A stretch of DNA of 64,000 nt from Algoriphagus sp. (GTDB taxonomy: Bacteria > Bacteroidota > Bacteroidia > Cytophagales > Cyclobacteriaceae), in the NCBI RefSeq assembly GCF_013373065.1, contig NZ_JABXIN010000011.1, forward strand, positions 1 to 64,000, in the 5' to 3' direction. Position numbers and translations under genes: made by a program. The notes below the pieces were generated by a model, which was not told the DNA's origin, made no database searches, and saw only the letters and a program-made list of their open reading frames with translations. This document shows, piece after piece, positions 35,599 through 45,072 of the stretch. Position 1 is the stretch's first letter; each line of letters opens with the position of its first letter.

Positions 35599-36189
35599 TT
35601 ATGCTTCGATCAAGGAAAGGATTTCTTCATCCAATGGAGCAACAGAAGAAGGGAAAAACTTCATCAGTTCACCATTTTCATTGATGTAATATTTGCAGAA
35701 ATTCCAAGTAGGTTCTTGGCTATTCCAACCATTCATTTTTTCATCAGAAAGCCATCGATAAAGAGGATGCTTATCAAAGCCTTTGACGGAGATTTTCTCA
35801 AAAACCGGGAAGGTTACTCCATAGTTTGCCGTACAGAATTCTTTGATTTCTTCATTGGAACCAGGTTCTTGTCCACCAAAATTATTGGCAGGGAAAGCCA
35901 AAATTTGAATTTTGTCTCCATAGTTTTCATGAAGCTCTTGAAGTGCCGCATATTGTGGGGTATAGCCACATTTGGAGGCTACGTTTACCACTAAAATCTT
36001 TTTCCCTTTGTATTGGCTGAAATCCACTTGATTTCCGTCCAGGTCCTTCATTTTAAAGTTGTAAAATTCGCTTTGCATAGTTTTTGAATTCATGGGAATC
36101 ATGCTTGCTTGAAGGTGTTTAGGCCGCTCCAAGGTTCTGCCGCAGGCCGCAAGCAGAATACAGATTAAGAAAATTGATAGGTTCTTCAT
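35599..36189 (-). CDS. Glutathione-peroxidase-family thiol peroxidase, lipoprotein form
   Basis: A 196-residue protein with a lipoprotein signal ending LAAC (Cys16), unusual for this mostly cytoplasmic family. The peroxidatic Cys74 lies in ASKCGYTPQY (Cys in place of selenocysteine), with LAFPANNFGGQEPG (Gln) and WNFCKYYI (Trp, Asn) completing the active site. Such Cys forms usually use thioredoxin rather than glutathione. The mature enzyme should sit at an envelope membrane and remove peroxides there. Its start is one base after argS ends, so the two are probably cotranscribed. Confidence 0.88.
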   Translation of the reverse strand: MKNLSIFLICILLAACGRTLERPKHLQASMIPMNSKTMQSEFYNFKMKDLDGNQVDFSQYKGKKILVVNVASKCGYTPQYAALQELHENYGDKIQILAFPANNFGGQEPGSNEEIKEFCTANYGVTFPVFEKISVKGFDKHPLYRWLSDEKMNGWNSQEPTWNFCKYYINENGELMKFFPSSVAPLDEEILSLIEA

Positions 36190-36190
36190 A

Positions 36191-37978
36191 TTACATTCTT
36201 TCGGGTACTTGTATACCTAGCAAACTCATCCCCTTTTTGATTGTTTTGGCTGTCAGCTCAGAAAGCGCTACCCGGAAGGTAACTACATTCGGATTTTCTT
36301 CACTGAAAATTGGAAGGTCTGCATAGAATCGATTGTATTCCTTCGCCAAATCAAATAAGTATTGTGAAATAATCGAAGGGGAATATTCATCTCCTGCTAA
36401 TTTGATTTTTTTCTCAAAATCATTTAAAAGAAAAATCAAACTGCTTTCAGAGTCTTCAACATGCTTAATCGTTGAAAAATCAAGATTCTTATAATCCACT
36501 CCAATTTGATCAGCTTTTCTCAAAATGGAAGCAATGCGAGCATGTGAATATTGAATAAACGGACCCGTGAACCCCTGGAATTCAATTGATTCCTGAGGGT
36601 TGAAAAGCATGCGCTTTTTTGGATCTACTTTTAATAAGAAAAACTTCAAGGCACCAAGACCTAAAATACCATAAAGCTCCTTTGCTTGTTCTTCGGTAAA
36701 TCCTTCAATTTTCCCTAACTCTTTGGTGTGTCTTTCGGCAGTTTCGATCATTTCTTGGATCAAATCATCTGCATCCACCACCGTGCCCTCTCTGGATTTC
36801 ATTTTTCCGGAAGGAAGATCGACCATTCCATAAGAAAGGTGATACAAGCCAGGTCCATAGGGTCTACCAAGTTTCTGCATGATTTTGAAAAGAACGTCAA
36901 AATGATAATCCTGCTCATTTCCAACTACATATACGGATTTGTCAATATGAAAATCCTTATACTTCAAATCAGCAGTCCCCATATCCTGCGTGATGTAAAC
37001 TGAGGTGCCATCTCCTCTAAGAACTAGTTTTTCATCCAGTCCTTCATCTGTCAAATCAACCCAAACGGATCCATTTTCCTTCTTGAAGAAAACACCTTTT
37101 TGGAGCCCTTCTTCAACAATATCCTTTCCTAATAAGTAGGTGTCAGACTCGTAATAGAATTTATCAAAATCTACTCCCATCTTCCGATAGGTTTCATCAA
37201 AGCCTTCATATACCCATTCGTTCATTTGCTTCCAAAGGGCAACAACCTCAGGGTCTCCTGCTTCCCATTTTCGGAGCATATCTTGAGCTTCCAATAGGAT
37301 AGGAGCGTTCTTTTTGGCTTCTTCCTCAGACTGCCCGGAGGTTTTCAAATCATCTATTTGCCTCTTGTATTCCTTATCAAAAAGCACATAGTATTTTCCT
37401 GCTAGATGATCGCCTTTCAAGCCGGATGATTCTGGAGTTTCTCCATTTCCAAAATGCTGGTAAGCCACCATTGACTTACAGATATGAATACCTCTGTCAT
37501 TGACCAAATTGGCTTTTATTACTTCATAGCCATTGGCTTTCAGAATTTCAGCTACCGAATACCCCAAGAAATTATTTCGTAAGTGCCCCAAGTGAAGAGG
37601 TTTGTTGGTATTCGGAGAGGAGTATTCTACCATCACTTTTTGTCCATTGGAAGGCAATTCTCCCCAGTTGGGTTTTTGATAGATTTTACTGAAGATACTC
37701 AACCATGACTGTTGATTAAGGACCAAGTTCAAAAAGCCTTTTACCACGTTGAAATCAGCGACTTCATCGACGTTTTCTACTAAAAAATCACCGATAAGCT
37801 TGGCTGTGTTTTCAGGGCTTGTTTTGGATAGTTTCAGATAAGGGAATACAACGAAGGTGTAAGTTCCTTCAAATTCCTTTCTAGTAGGTGCAAGAGAAAG
37901 TTCTGTATCAATCTCAGTGTTGAAAATGGATTGAAATGCATCCTGAATACCTTTTATGATACTTTGCTGAATGGTCAT
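36191..37978 (-). CDS. argS: Arginyl-tRNA synthetase
   Basis: A 595-residue class I synthetase that charges tRNA-Arg. An N-terminal tRNA-binding Add-1 domain (1-115), VEYSSPNTNKPLHLGHLRNNFLG with the HIGH-type motif HLGH, the KMSKS-equivalent GKMKSREGT, and a C-terminal DALR anticodon-binding domain with YSHARIASILRKA and a final MSLLGIQVPERM. Full length. The gene follows arginase by 31 nt on the same strand. Confidence 0.96.
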   Translation of the reverse strand: MTIQQSIIKGIQDAFQSIFNTEIDTELSLAPTRKEFEGTYTFVVFPYLKLSKTSPENTAKLIGDFLVENVDEVADFNVVKGFLNLVLNQQSWLSIFSKIYQKPNWGELPSNGQKVMVEYSSPNTNKPLHLGHLRNNFLGYSVAEILKANGYEVIKANLVNDRGIHICKSMVAYQHFGNGETPESSGLKGDHLAGKYYVLFDKEYKRQIDDLKTSGQSEEEAKKNAPILLEAQDMLRKWEAGDPEVVALWKQMNEWVYEGFDETYRKMGVDFDKFYYESDTYLLGKDIVEEGLQKGVFFKKENGSVWVDLTDEGLDEKLVLRGDGTSVYITQDMGTADLKYKDFHIDKSVYVVGNEQDYHFDVLFKIMQKLGRPYGPGLYHLSYGMVDLPSGKMKSREGTVVDADDLIQEMIETAERHTKELGKIEGFTEEQAKELYGILGLGALKFFLLKVDPKKRMLFNPQESIEFQGFTGPFIQYSHARIASILRKADQIGVDYKNLDFSTIKHVEDSESSLIFLLNDFEKKIKLAGDEYSPSIISQYLFDLAKEYNRFYADLPIFSEENPNVVTFRVALSELTAKTIKKGMSLLGIQVPERM

Positions 37979-38009
37979 GGTTTTAATTTTGATTCACCTA
38001 TCTGATGAT

Positions 38010-38960
38010 TTAAAAGTGTTCAACGAGGGAGTTGGTTGTGATTTCCAATATTTCGAAGGCATGTTCTGCCATGGTGTTTTCTGTATCCAATGTTGGGTTC
38101 ACTTCCACAATTTCCCAGCAACAAACGCGCTTGTCCTTGATAAGTTCGGCATTTAATGAAATTGCCTCTTCCACAGTAAGTCCATTTGGCACGGGTGTAC
38201 CTGTACCGACTGAGATGGAAGAATCCAGGCTATCTACATCGAAAGAAATGTAAATTTGATCGCAATCTTTGAGAATTTCTAGAGTTTCTTGTGCGACTTT
38301 TTGGATTCCAAGATTTCGGACTTCTTCTGTTTTGAAGTTTTTGATTCCATATTTATCTATCAGATAGTCTTCTGGTTTTTCCGTATCTCTAACGGAGATA
38401 AAGACTATATCTTTCGGGTCAATTTTAGGAAAGTCACCCCCAATTTTCTTGATTCTTTCCCAGTAGTGGATGGTTTCCTCAGTGGGTTCATTGACCTGAC
38501 AATCCTTGTTGTCTAACTGAGCAGTCATGGCCAACGGCATCCCATGCATATTTCCTGAGGGAGTGGTATAGGGCGTATGTAGATCAGCATGTGCATCAAT
38601 CCAAATAACTCCTAAGCGTTTTTCTGGATCTGCAGCTTTGATTCCCATGATAGTACCCGCTGCAGTACTGTGATCTCCCGCCAAAACAATCGGAAATTTT
38701 TTTTCTAATCGAAGGGATTCGATTGTGCTGTAAACGTTTTTCAAAACCTGATAAACCCCATCAATGTATTTTGCATGCGGAAACTTATTTCCTTTCCAGA
38801 GGTAATTGTTTGCATCCTGAACGTTGATGGGATCAAACTTGGTGAAAAAATCAGATTTTTTGTCAAGCGAAGCGATTTTCAATGCATCAATACCGAGGCT
38901 TGCACCTCGAGTACCTGCTGCGATTTCTGACCGAACTTCTACAAGCTTGATATTTCTCAT
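38010..38960 (-). CDS. Arginase family ureohydrolase
   Basis: A 316-residue binuclear manganese hydrolase. Metal ligands are visible: AGDHSTA (His97), WIDAHADLHTP (Asp122, His124, Asp126) and SFDVDSLDSS. The segment TPSGNMHGMPLA matches arginases (TxSGNxHG) better than agmatinases, so arginine to ornithine and urea is the likely reaction. Location between argS and the divergent arginine decarboxylase gene supports an arginine substrate, but agmatine or a related guanidino compound remains possible. Confidence 0.85.
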   Translation of the reverse strand: MRNIKLVEVRSEIAAGTRGASLGIDALKIASLDKKSDFFTKFDPINVQDANNYLWKGNKFPHAKYIDGVYQVLKNVYSTIESLRLEKKFPIVLAGDHSTAAGTIMGIKAADPEKRLGVIWIDAHADLHTPYTTPSGNMHGMPLAMTAQLDNKDCQVNEPTEETIHYWERIKKIGGDFPKIDPKDIVFISVRDTEKPEDYLIDKYGIKNFKTEEVRNLGIQKVAQETLEILKDCDQIYISFDVDSLDSSISVGTGTPVPNGLTVEEAISLNAELIKDKRVCCWEIVEVNPTLDTENTMAEHAFEILEITTNSLVEHF

Positions 38961-38992
38961 GGTATTTTTGGGTCGGGTTTGTATTCAGCTTG

Positions 38993-39000
38993 CAAAAGTA
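38993..39000 (-). promoter_or_regulatory. Candidate -7 box for the arginase-argS unit
   Basis: The minus strand reads TACTTTTG, a full TAnnTTTG match, about 32 nt before the arginase ATG. No TTG is found 19-21 nt upstream, so confidence is limited. Confidence 0.35.
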
Positions 39001-39142
39001 CTCAAATTGGGCTAGGAATCCACTCTAAGAAAAATCCTGATTCACATTTCAGTTCTATTTTTAAATATCTATCCCTTCCTTGCTTTTAATTCTAGAAATA
39101 CTCCATTCAAATTAATTTCTTTCTAGATATTCCCATCAGTGA

Positions 39143-39173
39143 TTTGAAAATCCATCTTATTATTCAAATTTTG
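39143..39173 (+). promoter_or_regulatory. Candidate promoter of the arginine decarboxylase gene
   Basis: TTTG, 19 nt of spacer, then AAATTTTG (one mismatch to TAnnTTTG), ending 28 nt before the ATG at 39202. Spacing is ideal for the Bacteroidota consensus. Confidence 0.45.
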
Positions 39174-39201
39174 TGACCTTAATCTTCTTAAAATATTGAC
39201 C

Positions 39202-40590
39202 ATGAACCGATACATCGATCTGATTCAACAAACTTTTGATTTTCCCACAAAAGAGTTCAATGTGGAGAATAATGAGCTTTTTTTCAATGGGGTCAATTTG
39301 ATGGAGATTATTGAGACATACGGTACTCCTCTTAAGCTTACTTACCTTCCTAAGATTTCTGAAAACATTCAGAATGCGAAAACTTATTTTAATAACGCCA
39401 TGAAGGCGCATGATTACCAGGGGAAATACACGTATTGCTATTGTACCAAATCATCGCATTTCAGTTTCGTATTAGATGAGGCATTGAAAAATGACATCCA
39501 CATTGAAACTTCCTCGACTTTTGATATTCCTTTGGTGCGAACCCTTTTCGAAAAAGGAAAAATTACAAAAGATACTTACATCGTTTGTAATGGTTTTAAG
39601 CGGGAAAAATACCTTCAATACATTACCGAATTGCTCAATGATGGATTCAAAAATTGTATTCCGATTTTGGATAATTTGAGTGAGATCGATTATTACTTAG
39701 AGCATGTGAAGGTGCCTTTTCAGGTAGGGATTCGAATTGCTGCTGATGAGGAGCCAAAATTTGGGTTTTACACCTCCCGTTTAGGTGTACGGTATGCGGA
39801 TATTATTAAGCTTTATGAAGAAAAAATAAAAAACAATCCGCAGGTAACTTTGAAGATGCTACATTTTTTCATCAATTCTGGGATTCGTGACACAGCCTAT
39901 TATTGGTCAGAATTGACTCGTTTTATTCAGAAGTATGTGGATTTGAAAAAGATTGCCCCTTCTTTGGATACTATGGATATCGGTGGCGGATGGCCTATTA
40001 AAACCAACGTGTTTTTTGATTACGACTATCAGTACATGGCTGATCAAATCATCAAAAACATCAAGTGGATGTGTGCCAAGAATAACACGAAGGAACCTAA
40101 TATTTTTACAGAATTTGGAAGTTATACTGTAGGGGAGAGCGGGGCAGTTTTATATTCTATTCTGGACCAAAAGCTTCAAAATGATAAGGAGCTTTGGTAT
40201 ATGATTGATGGTTCCTTTATCACGCAGCTTCCGGATAGCTGGGGACTCAATCAAAAATACATAATGCTTGCAGTCAATAATTGGGATGAAGAATATCACA
40301 ATATCTCTTTGGGGGGATTGACATGCGATAGCATGGATTATTATAATTCAGAAGCTCACCAATTCAATATCTATCTTCCTAAAATCAAGGAAGGAAAACC
40401 TCAATACATCGGATTCTTTCACACGGGTGCCTACCAAGAATCATTGGGTGGATACGGTGGTATTCAGCATTGCCTCATTCCAGCTCCGAAACATGTGTTG
40501 ATCGATCGGGATGAAAATGGAAAAGTGAGGCACAGATTATTCGCAGAGGATCAAACCGAAGAAAGTATGCTAAAGGTACTGGGTTATTAA
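39202..40590 (+). CDS. speA: Arginine decarboxylase (fold-type III PLP enzyme)
   Basis: About 462 residues; I prefer the ATG at 39202 over the TTG two codons earlier. It has an alanine-racemase-type barrel with YCYCTKSSHFSF (PLP Lys), a glycine-rich phosphate loop MDIGGGWPI and a C-terminal CDSMDYYN with the substrate-binding Asp, then GAYQESLGGYGG. It belongs to the short Bacteroidota arginine decarboxylases, forming agmatine for polyamine synthesis. The closely related diaminopimelate/ornithine decarboxylases are the alternatives; the neighbouring arginase and argS favour arginine. Confidence 0.82.
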   Translation: MNRYIDLIQQTFDFPTKEFNVENNELFFNGVNLMEIIETYGTPLKLTYLPKISENIQNAKTYFNNAMKAHDYQGKYTYCYCTKSSHFSFVLDEALKNDIHIETSSTFDIPLVRTLFEKGKITKDTYIVCNGFKREKYLQYITELLNDGFKNCIPILDNLSEIDYYLEHVKVPFQVGIRIAADEEPKFGFYTSRLGVRYADIIKLYEEKIKNNPQVTLKMLHFFINSGIRDTAYYWSELTRFIQKYVDLKKIAPSLDTMDIGGGWPIKTNVFFDYDYQYMADQIIKNIKWMCAKNNTKEPNIFTEFGSYTVGESGAVLYSILDQKLQNDKELWYMIDGSFITQLPDSWGLNQKYIMLAVNNWDEEYHNISLGGLTCDSMDYYNSEAHQFNIYLPKIKEGKPQYIGFFHTGAYQESLGGYGGIQHCLIPAPKHVLIDRDENGKVRHRLFAEDQTEESMLKVLGY

Positions 40591-40606
40591 AACCCAGTAC
40601 CTTTTT
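40572..40606 (+). terminator. Terminator overlapping the speA stop codon
   Basis: The 14-bp stem AAAGGTACTGGGTT / AACCCAGTACCTTT ends in a T-run. Its loop carries the speA TAA, so the coding end and the terminator overlap. Confidence 0.85.
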
Positions 40607-40610
40607 GATT

Positions 40611-41297
40611 TTAGTAGGTGTATTTTACGAAAACTCTCTTGGTAATTTCTTGACCATCAGGTTTAAGCAAGGGTGCATCGGTACTTTCAGCAGTTACTCT
40701 AAATTTTGCTACAGGCATCAATCCTCCTTCAAAAGAAACATGATGAACCCTGATGGTTCGAATCCCCAAGGTTTCTGCGATCAATTGAGCTTGGTTTTGG
40801 GCATCTAATAGCGCTTCCGTGATAAGTGTTTTTTCAATGGCTTTTTGTTGATCCTGAGAAACCTCAAATTGGAGATTAAAAACCATATCCCCGGCCGATT
40901 GAATAGCTTCTACTATCTTTTGCAGTTCATCTGTTTGGCTTGTGGTTATTATCTGTAGGTTTTGGCGAGCGACATAGCCGCTGTCAATCCAGTTATTTCC
41001 TTTCTGAATTCGGTTGATATTTACAGAAAAATTATCAGCTATAAGTTTGTAATCCTTGATTTTGGCTTTTTTCAAAGCATTTGCAAGGTTTTCAGTTTTG
41101 GTGTTTAAAACGCTTGTTGCGGTTGACACATTTATAGCTTTTTCTGAGAGGTAAATATTGAACGAAGCTTGATCTGGAGCAATTTTTCTAGAGGCATTTC
41201 CTTGAACCTCAATAAGCGGAATAGAATTATTTTCTTGTCCCAGCGTGAGGACAGAAATACCGAAAATCAAAAATAAGGTGATGATAGATTTTTTCAT
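40611..41297 (-). CDS. SIMPL-domain (DUF541) secreted protein
   Basis: A 228-residue protein with a signal peptide (MKKSIITLFLIFGISVLTLGQ) and a SIMPL domain: IEVQGNASRKIAPDQASFNI, TENLANALKKAKIKDYKL and an alternating helix-strand body. Family members are periplasmic or outer-membrane proteins, some linked to oxidative stress, without a defined reaction. Single gene, convergent with speA. Confidence 0.85.
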   Translation of the reverse strand: MKKSIITLFLIFGISVLTLGQENNSIPLIEVQGNASRKIAPDQASFNIYLSEKAINVSTATSVLNTKTENLANALKKAKIKDYKLIADNFSVNINRIQKGNNWIDSGYVARQNLQIITTSQTDELQKIVEAIQSAGDMVFNLQFEVSQDQQKAIEKTLITEALLDAQNQAQLIAETLGIRTIRVHHVSFEGGLMPVAKFRVTAESTDAPLLKPDGQEITKRVFVKYTY

Positions 41298-41377
41298 GAT
41301 TATAATGTTTTTACAAAGACTGAATTCACAAAATATATGCTACAATGATTAACAATTCTTTACAAATCAGATCGGAA

Positions 41378-43621
41378 TCAGATTGGTTTTCTCTTTAGCA
41401 AAAGACTATTGCTGACGACAGAAACAGAGCTGAAGGCCATCGCTGCGCCAGCGATCATAGGATCTAACATGAAACCGTTGATAGGATACAAAATCCCAGC
41501 AGCGATTGGAATTCCAATGACATTGTAAATGAAAGCCCAGAATAAGTTCTGTTTGATTCCTTTGACGGTAAGCTTGGATAATCGAATAGCCTGAGGGATT
41601 TTTCTCAAATCAGATGTGATCAAGGTAATTTTAGCTACATCCATAGCCACATCTGATCCATGGCCCATAGCGATACTGACATCTGCTTTTGCCAATGCTT
41701 CCGAATCATTGATTCCGTCACCAACCATAGCTACAGTTTTTCCCTGCTTCTGCAAACTTGAAACATAATCCCCTTTTTGAGAAGGCAATACGCCGGCTTT
41801 CACGTGCTGAATTCCAGTTTCCTTTGCAATGTATTGGGCTGCTATTTCTTGATCTCCAGTGAGTATATGAACCTCGATTCCCAAATTTTTTAGGGTTTGG
41901 ATGGCTTCTTTGGATCCTGCTTTTAGTTGGTCTGAGACTGAAAAAGCTGCGAGGGACTCTTCTTGGTTAGAAAAATAGATCAGCGTTTTACCTTCCAAGC
42001 TCTTTACATCTGCAAAGTTTCTCATGGAATTCGAGATATGGATACCATTTTCTGTAAGAAGGGATTCATTTCCTACAAAGAAGTTTGTTTTATCATAACT
42101 CGCTCTTATACCCTTTCCTGAAATATTCTCAAAATTTGAAACCGCTTTGATATCGACTTTTTCAGAACCAACAAATGAGCAGATTGCCTGGGCTAGGGGA
42201 TGTTCTGATCTGGATTCCATCTCGTGTAAAATGCTGGAGAGCTCTTGAATAGCTGCTGGAGAAAGATCCTCTTTCCACAAGAAATCTTCCACTTTTGGTT
42301 TACCTTCTGTGATGGTTCCGGTCTTGTCCAAAATTATCGTATCAACCTTTTGTGCGAGTTCCAAACTTTCAGCATCACGAATTAAAATATTGTTCTCAGC
42401 GCCTTTACCCATCCCAACCATCACGGCAGTAGGAGTGGCTAAGCCCAAAGCGCAGGGACAGGCAATTACAAGCACTGCGATTGAAGCCAATAAAGCATGT
42501 GTAAGATTATTTTCGCCGCCAACGGTCATCCAAATTATAAAGGTTAATATGGAGAGGGTAATGACGGTTGGAACAAAAATCCCTGCTATTCGGTCTACTA
42601 ATTTTTGTACGGGAGCTTTACTTCCTTGAGCCTCTTGGACTCGCTGAATGATTTGTGCTAAAATGGTAAATGCTCCAACTGCAGTGGCTTGTAATTGAAG
42701 ACTTCCCTGTTGATTAATGGTACCTGCAAATAATTTATCATCTTTTTGTTTGTGAACTGGAATAGGTTCTCCGGAGATCATACTTTCGTCTACATAGGAA
42801 GAACCGCTAATGACTTTTCCGTCAACAGGGATTTTTTCTCCTGGTTTGACTAGGATTTTGTCACCAAGTAAAACGGCTTCTATGGGAATCTCTTCATTCC
42901 CCTTTTCTCCAATCCGGGTTAAAGTTTTTGGCTGAAGGCCGATTAATTTCTTGAGAGAGGAAGAAGTACTGGATTTTGCTTTTTCCTCCAGTAATTTCCC
43001 GAAGGAAATAAACGTAATAATCACTGTTGCAGCTTCAAAATAGACATGAGGCTGAATTCCGTGTTGGATTAAGAATTGTGGAAAAATGGTGTTGAATGCA
43101 CTGAATAAAAAAGCAATTCCTGTCGATAAAGCCACTAGGGTGTCCATATTGGCTTTTCGATTTTTGGCTTGTTTCCAAGCATTGCTATAAAAATGCTTTC
43201 CAAAGTAAAATAAAACTGGAATGGTCAGAATCAGACTTATCCATCTACCGGGCATCCAATCCATAAAAAACATCCCCAAAACAAAGACAGGAATGGTGAA
43301 AAGGGCAGCGCCGATTGTTTGTCTCTTGATTTCTTGATAGTGACGGTTCTGTTCTTCTTCAACACTTTCTTGAATGGATTTTTCTGAGATGATCAACCCA
43401 TATCCTACTTCCTCCAGGGCTTTATTTAGTATTTCTGGTGTGATGTCTTCTTCGTATTCTACCTGAACAGTATTATTTGCAAAATTCACAGAGGCAGCTT
43501 GAACGCCTTCAGTGTAAGAAAGGATGGTTTCGACACTCGAAGCACAGGCAGAACAAGTCATTCCTGTCACTGGAAAAATTTGAGTGTGCGTTGGTTTTTT
43601 AGTTTCGGTAGTATCCATCAA
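41378..43621 (-). CDS. copA: Copper-exporting P1B-type ATPase
   Basis: A 747-residue heavy-metal ATPase. One N-terminal HMA domain with GMTCSAC (Cys23, Cys26), TM helices, the P1B transport motif CPC (Cys388-Cys390), phosphorylated Asp432 in DKTGT, the actuator SGEP, SEHPLA and GDGINDSEALAKADV. The CPC motif with TM7 YNVIGIPIAAG and MAFSSVSVVSNSL is characteristic of the Cu+ subgroup (P1B-1). It removes cytosolic copper across the inner membrane. No CopZ or CsoR/CueR regulator is adjacent; an inverted repeat lies upstream. Confidence 0.94.
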   Translation of the reverse strand: MMDTTETKKPTHTQIFPVTGMTCSACASSVETILSYTEGVQAASVNFANNTVQVEYEEDITPEILNKALEEVGYGLIISEKSIQESVEEEQNRHYQEIKRQTIGAALFTIPVFVLGMFFMDWMPGRWISLILTIPVLFYFGKHFYSNAWKQAKNRKANMDTLVALSTGIAFLFSAFNTIFPQFLIQHGIQPHVYFEAATVIITFISFGKLLEEKAKSSTSSSLKKLIGLQPKTLTRIGEKGNEEIPIEAVLLGDKILVKPGEKIPVDGKVISGSSYVDESMISGEPIPVHKQKDDKLFAGTINQQGSLQLQATAVGAFTILAQIIQRVQEAQGSKAPVQKLVDRIAGIFVPTVITLSILTFIIWMTVGGENNLTHALLASIAVLVIACPCALGLATPTAVMVGMGKGAENNILIRDAESLELAQKVDTIILDKTGTITEGKPKVEDFLWKEDLSPAAIQELSSILHEMESRSEHPLAQAICSFVGSEKVDIKAVSNFENISGKGIRASYDKTNFFVGNESLLTENGIHISNSMRNFADVKSLEGKTLIYFSNQEESLAAFSVSDQLKAGSKEAIQTLKNLGIEVHILTGDQEIAAQYIAKETGIQHVKAGVLPSQKGDYVSSLQKQGKTVAMVGDGINDSEALAKADVSIAMGHGSDVAMDVAKITLITSDLRKIPQAIRLSKLTVKGIKQNLFWAFIYNVIGIPIAAGILYPINGFMLDPMIAGAAMAFSSVSVVSNSLLLKRKPI

Positions 43622-43662
43622 TAGAGGAAATGCAATTAAAGATAACGTAATTTTAAAATAGG

Positions 43663-43685
43663 AAGTGAATTGAAATAGTTCACTT
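43663..43685. promoter_or_regulatory. Inverted repeat upstream of copA
   Basis: AAGTGAA-N9-TTCACTT, about 42-64 bp upstream of the copA start. It could be an operator; it does not match the CopY or CueR site patterns I know. Confidence 0.25.
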
Positions 43686-43703
43686 TTTGCTTGGAGTAAT
43701 AGG

Positions 43704-43740
43704 TCAAAAAAAAGCCCTGAAATTTAATTCCAGGGCTTAT
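43704..43740 (-). terminator. Terminator after the efflux adaptor gene
   Basis: The stem AAGCCCTG / CAGGGCTT with an 11-nt loop is followed, on the minus strand, by TTTTTTTT. It ends the sdaAB-tolC-adaptor unit before copA. Confidence 0.85.
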
Positions 43741-43755
43741 AAATGGTGTTAATCA

Positions 43756-45069
43756 TTAATTTTCTTTCGGGTTTTCCGGAGCCTTGGTGACCTCAATTTT
43801 ATCACCATCCTTCAATTCCTTACTAACTGTGAAATAGGGTCCGGAGATTACTTCGTCTCCCTCTTTAAGTCCTTCCAATACTTCAATGTTTTGATAGTCA
43901 GAAATACCGGTTTTGATCTGGCGCATCACAGCGCTACCATTTTCAACCAAGAAGACTAATTCTTTCAATTGAGTGGTTGTCCCACCTTCTAGTGTATCAA
44001 CTTCATTCTCCCGAGTTGTAACAGAGGAGAGGGGAATGGAAAGAACATCTGATTTTTCTGTGGTGATGATCTCAACAGAAGCGGTCATACCTGGACGGAA
44101 AGGATATCTATTTCCCTCTTTTACCAAGTCTTCATAAGATGAGTTAAGAATTCTAATCTTCACCTTAAATTCTGTCACAGCATCTGCAGAAGCTTTGGTA
44201 TTGGCAGTATTGGCAATGCTCGTTACCACACCCTTGAATTTTTTACCAGAGTAGGAGTAGGCATCTACATCAATAATTGTAGTATCACCCTTACTGAGGC
44301 GAACTATATCGTTTTCGTTGACATCAACCCGAACCTCCATCAATGAAAGGTCCGCGATGGTCAACATTTCAGTACCAGCCATTTGCTGAGTTCCTACCAC
44401 ACGTTCTCCTTTTTCTACTAGAAGATTGGAGACGATACCGGAAACTGGTGAATAAACATTGGTTAGGCGAAGGTTTTCAGCTGCTTCGTTAACGGTTGCT
44501 TGTGAACTTTTTACGATAAATTCTGCAGCTACTACATTTTGCTTTGCGGCTTCTAAATCTTTTTGGGCTGAAATGTAAGAAGCTTCCGCTTGCTCAAAAT
44601 CAGCATCGGAAATTGCCTTTTGATCGTAAAGTACCTTTTGACGTTTGTAATTCAATTCACTTTGTGTGAATTGCGCCTCAGCGCGCTGTAGACTAGCTCT
44701 GGCTTGTGCAAGGTTAGCTTCCTGCTGATTTAAGTTTGCACGGGCACGATCTAAAGCCGAAATAAAGTTGTCAGGACGAATCTTCACTAAGAGTTTTCCA
44801 ACCTCAACAGAGTCACCTTCTTGAACATTAAGTTCAATAATTTCACCAGCAACATCTGGACTTAGGTTGACTTCGATCTCAGGTTGGATTTCTCCAGAAG
44901 CTGATACCTTTTCAATGATTTTGGTTTTCGAAACTTTTGCTGTTTGAACTTGGGTGACTTTTTCTCCTCCAATCCACCCCGCAGATTTACCAATAATTGC
45001 GAGCAGGATAATAAAGCCCACAACTCCTAGGAGGTAGTATAGTGATTTATTTGATTTCTTGTTTGCCAT
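43756..45069 (-). CDS. HlyD/MacA-type efflux periplasmic adaptor
   Basis: A 437-residue membrane fusion protein. One N-terminal TM (about 9-27), a barrel-sandwich/lipoyl half-motif (EKVSASGEIQPEIEVNLSPDVAGEIIEL), a long alpha-helical hairpin of about 90 residues (ALDRARANLNQQEANLAQA...), the second lipoyl half (VYSPVSGIVSNLLVEKGERV) and beta-barrel domains with RPGMTASVEI. It would bridge an inner-membrane pump to the TolC protein encoded 3 nt upstream. No MacB-like or RND pump gene follows: a terminator comes next, so the pump must be elsewhere. Confidence 0.9.
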   Translation of the reverse strand: MANKKSNKSLYYLLGVVGFIILLAIIGKSAGWIGGEKVTQVQTAKVSKTKIIEKVSASGEIQPEIEVNLSPDVAGEIIELNVQEGDSVEVGKLLVKIRPDNFISALDRARANLNQQEANLAQARASLQRAEAQFTQSELNYKRQKVLYDQKAISDADFEQAEASYISAQKDLEAAKQNVVAAEFIVKSSQATVNEAAENLRLTNVYSPVSGIVSNLLVEKGERVVGTQQMAGTEMLTIADLSLMEVRVDVNENDIVRLSKGDTTIIDVDAYSYSGKKFKGVVTSIANTANTKASADAVTEFKVKIRILNSSYEDLVKEGNRYPFRPGMTASVEIITTEKSDVLSIPLSSVTTRENEVDTLEGGTTTQLKELVFLVENGSAVMRQIKTGISDYQNIEVLEGLKEGDEVISGPYFTVSKELKDGDKIEVTKAPENPKEN

Positions 45070-45072
45070 GGT

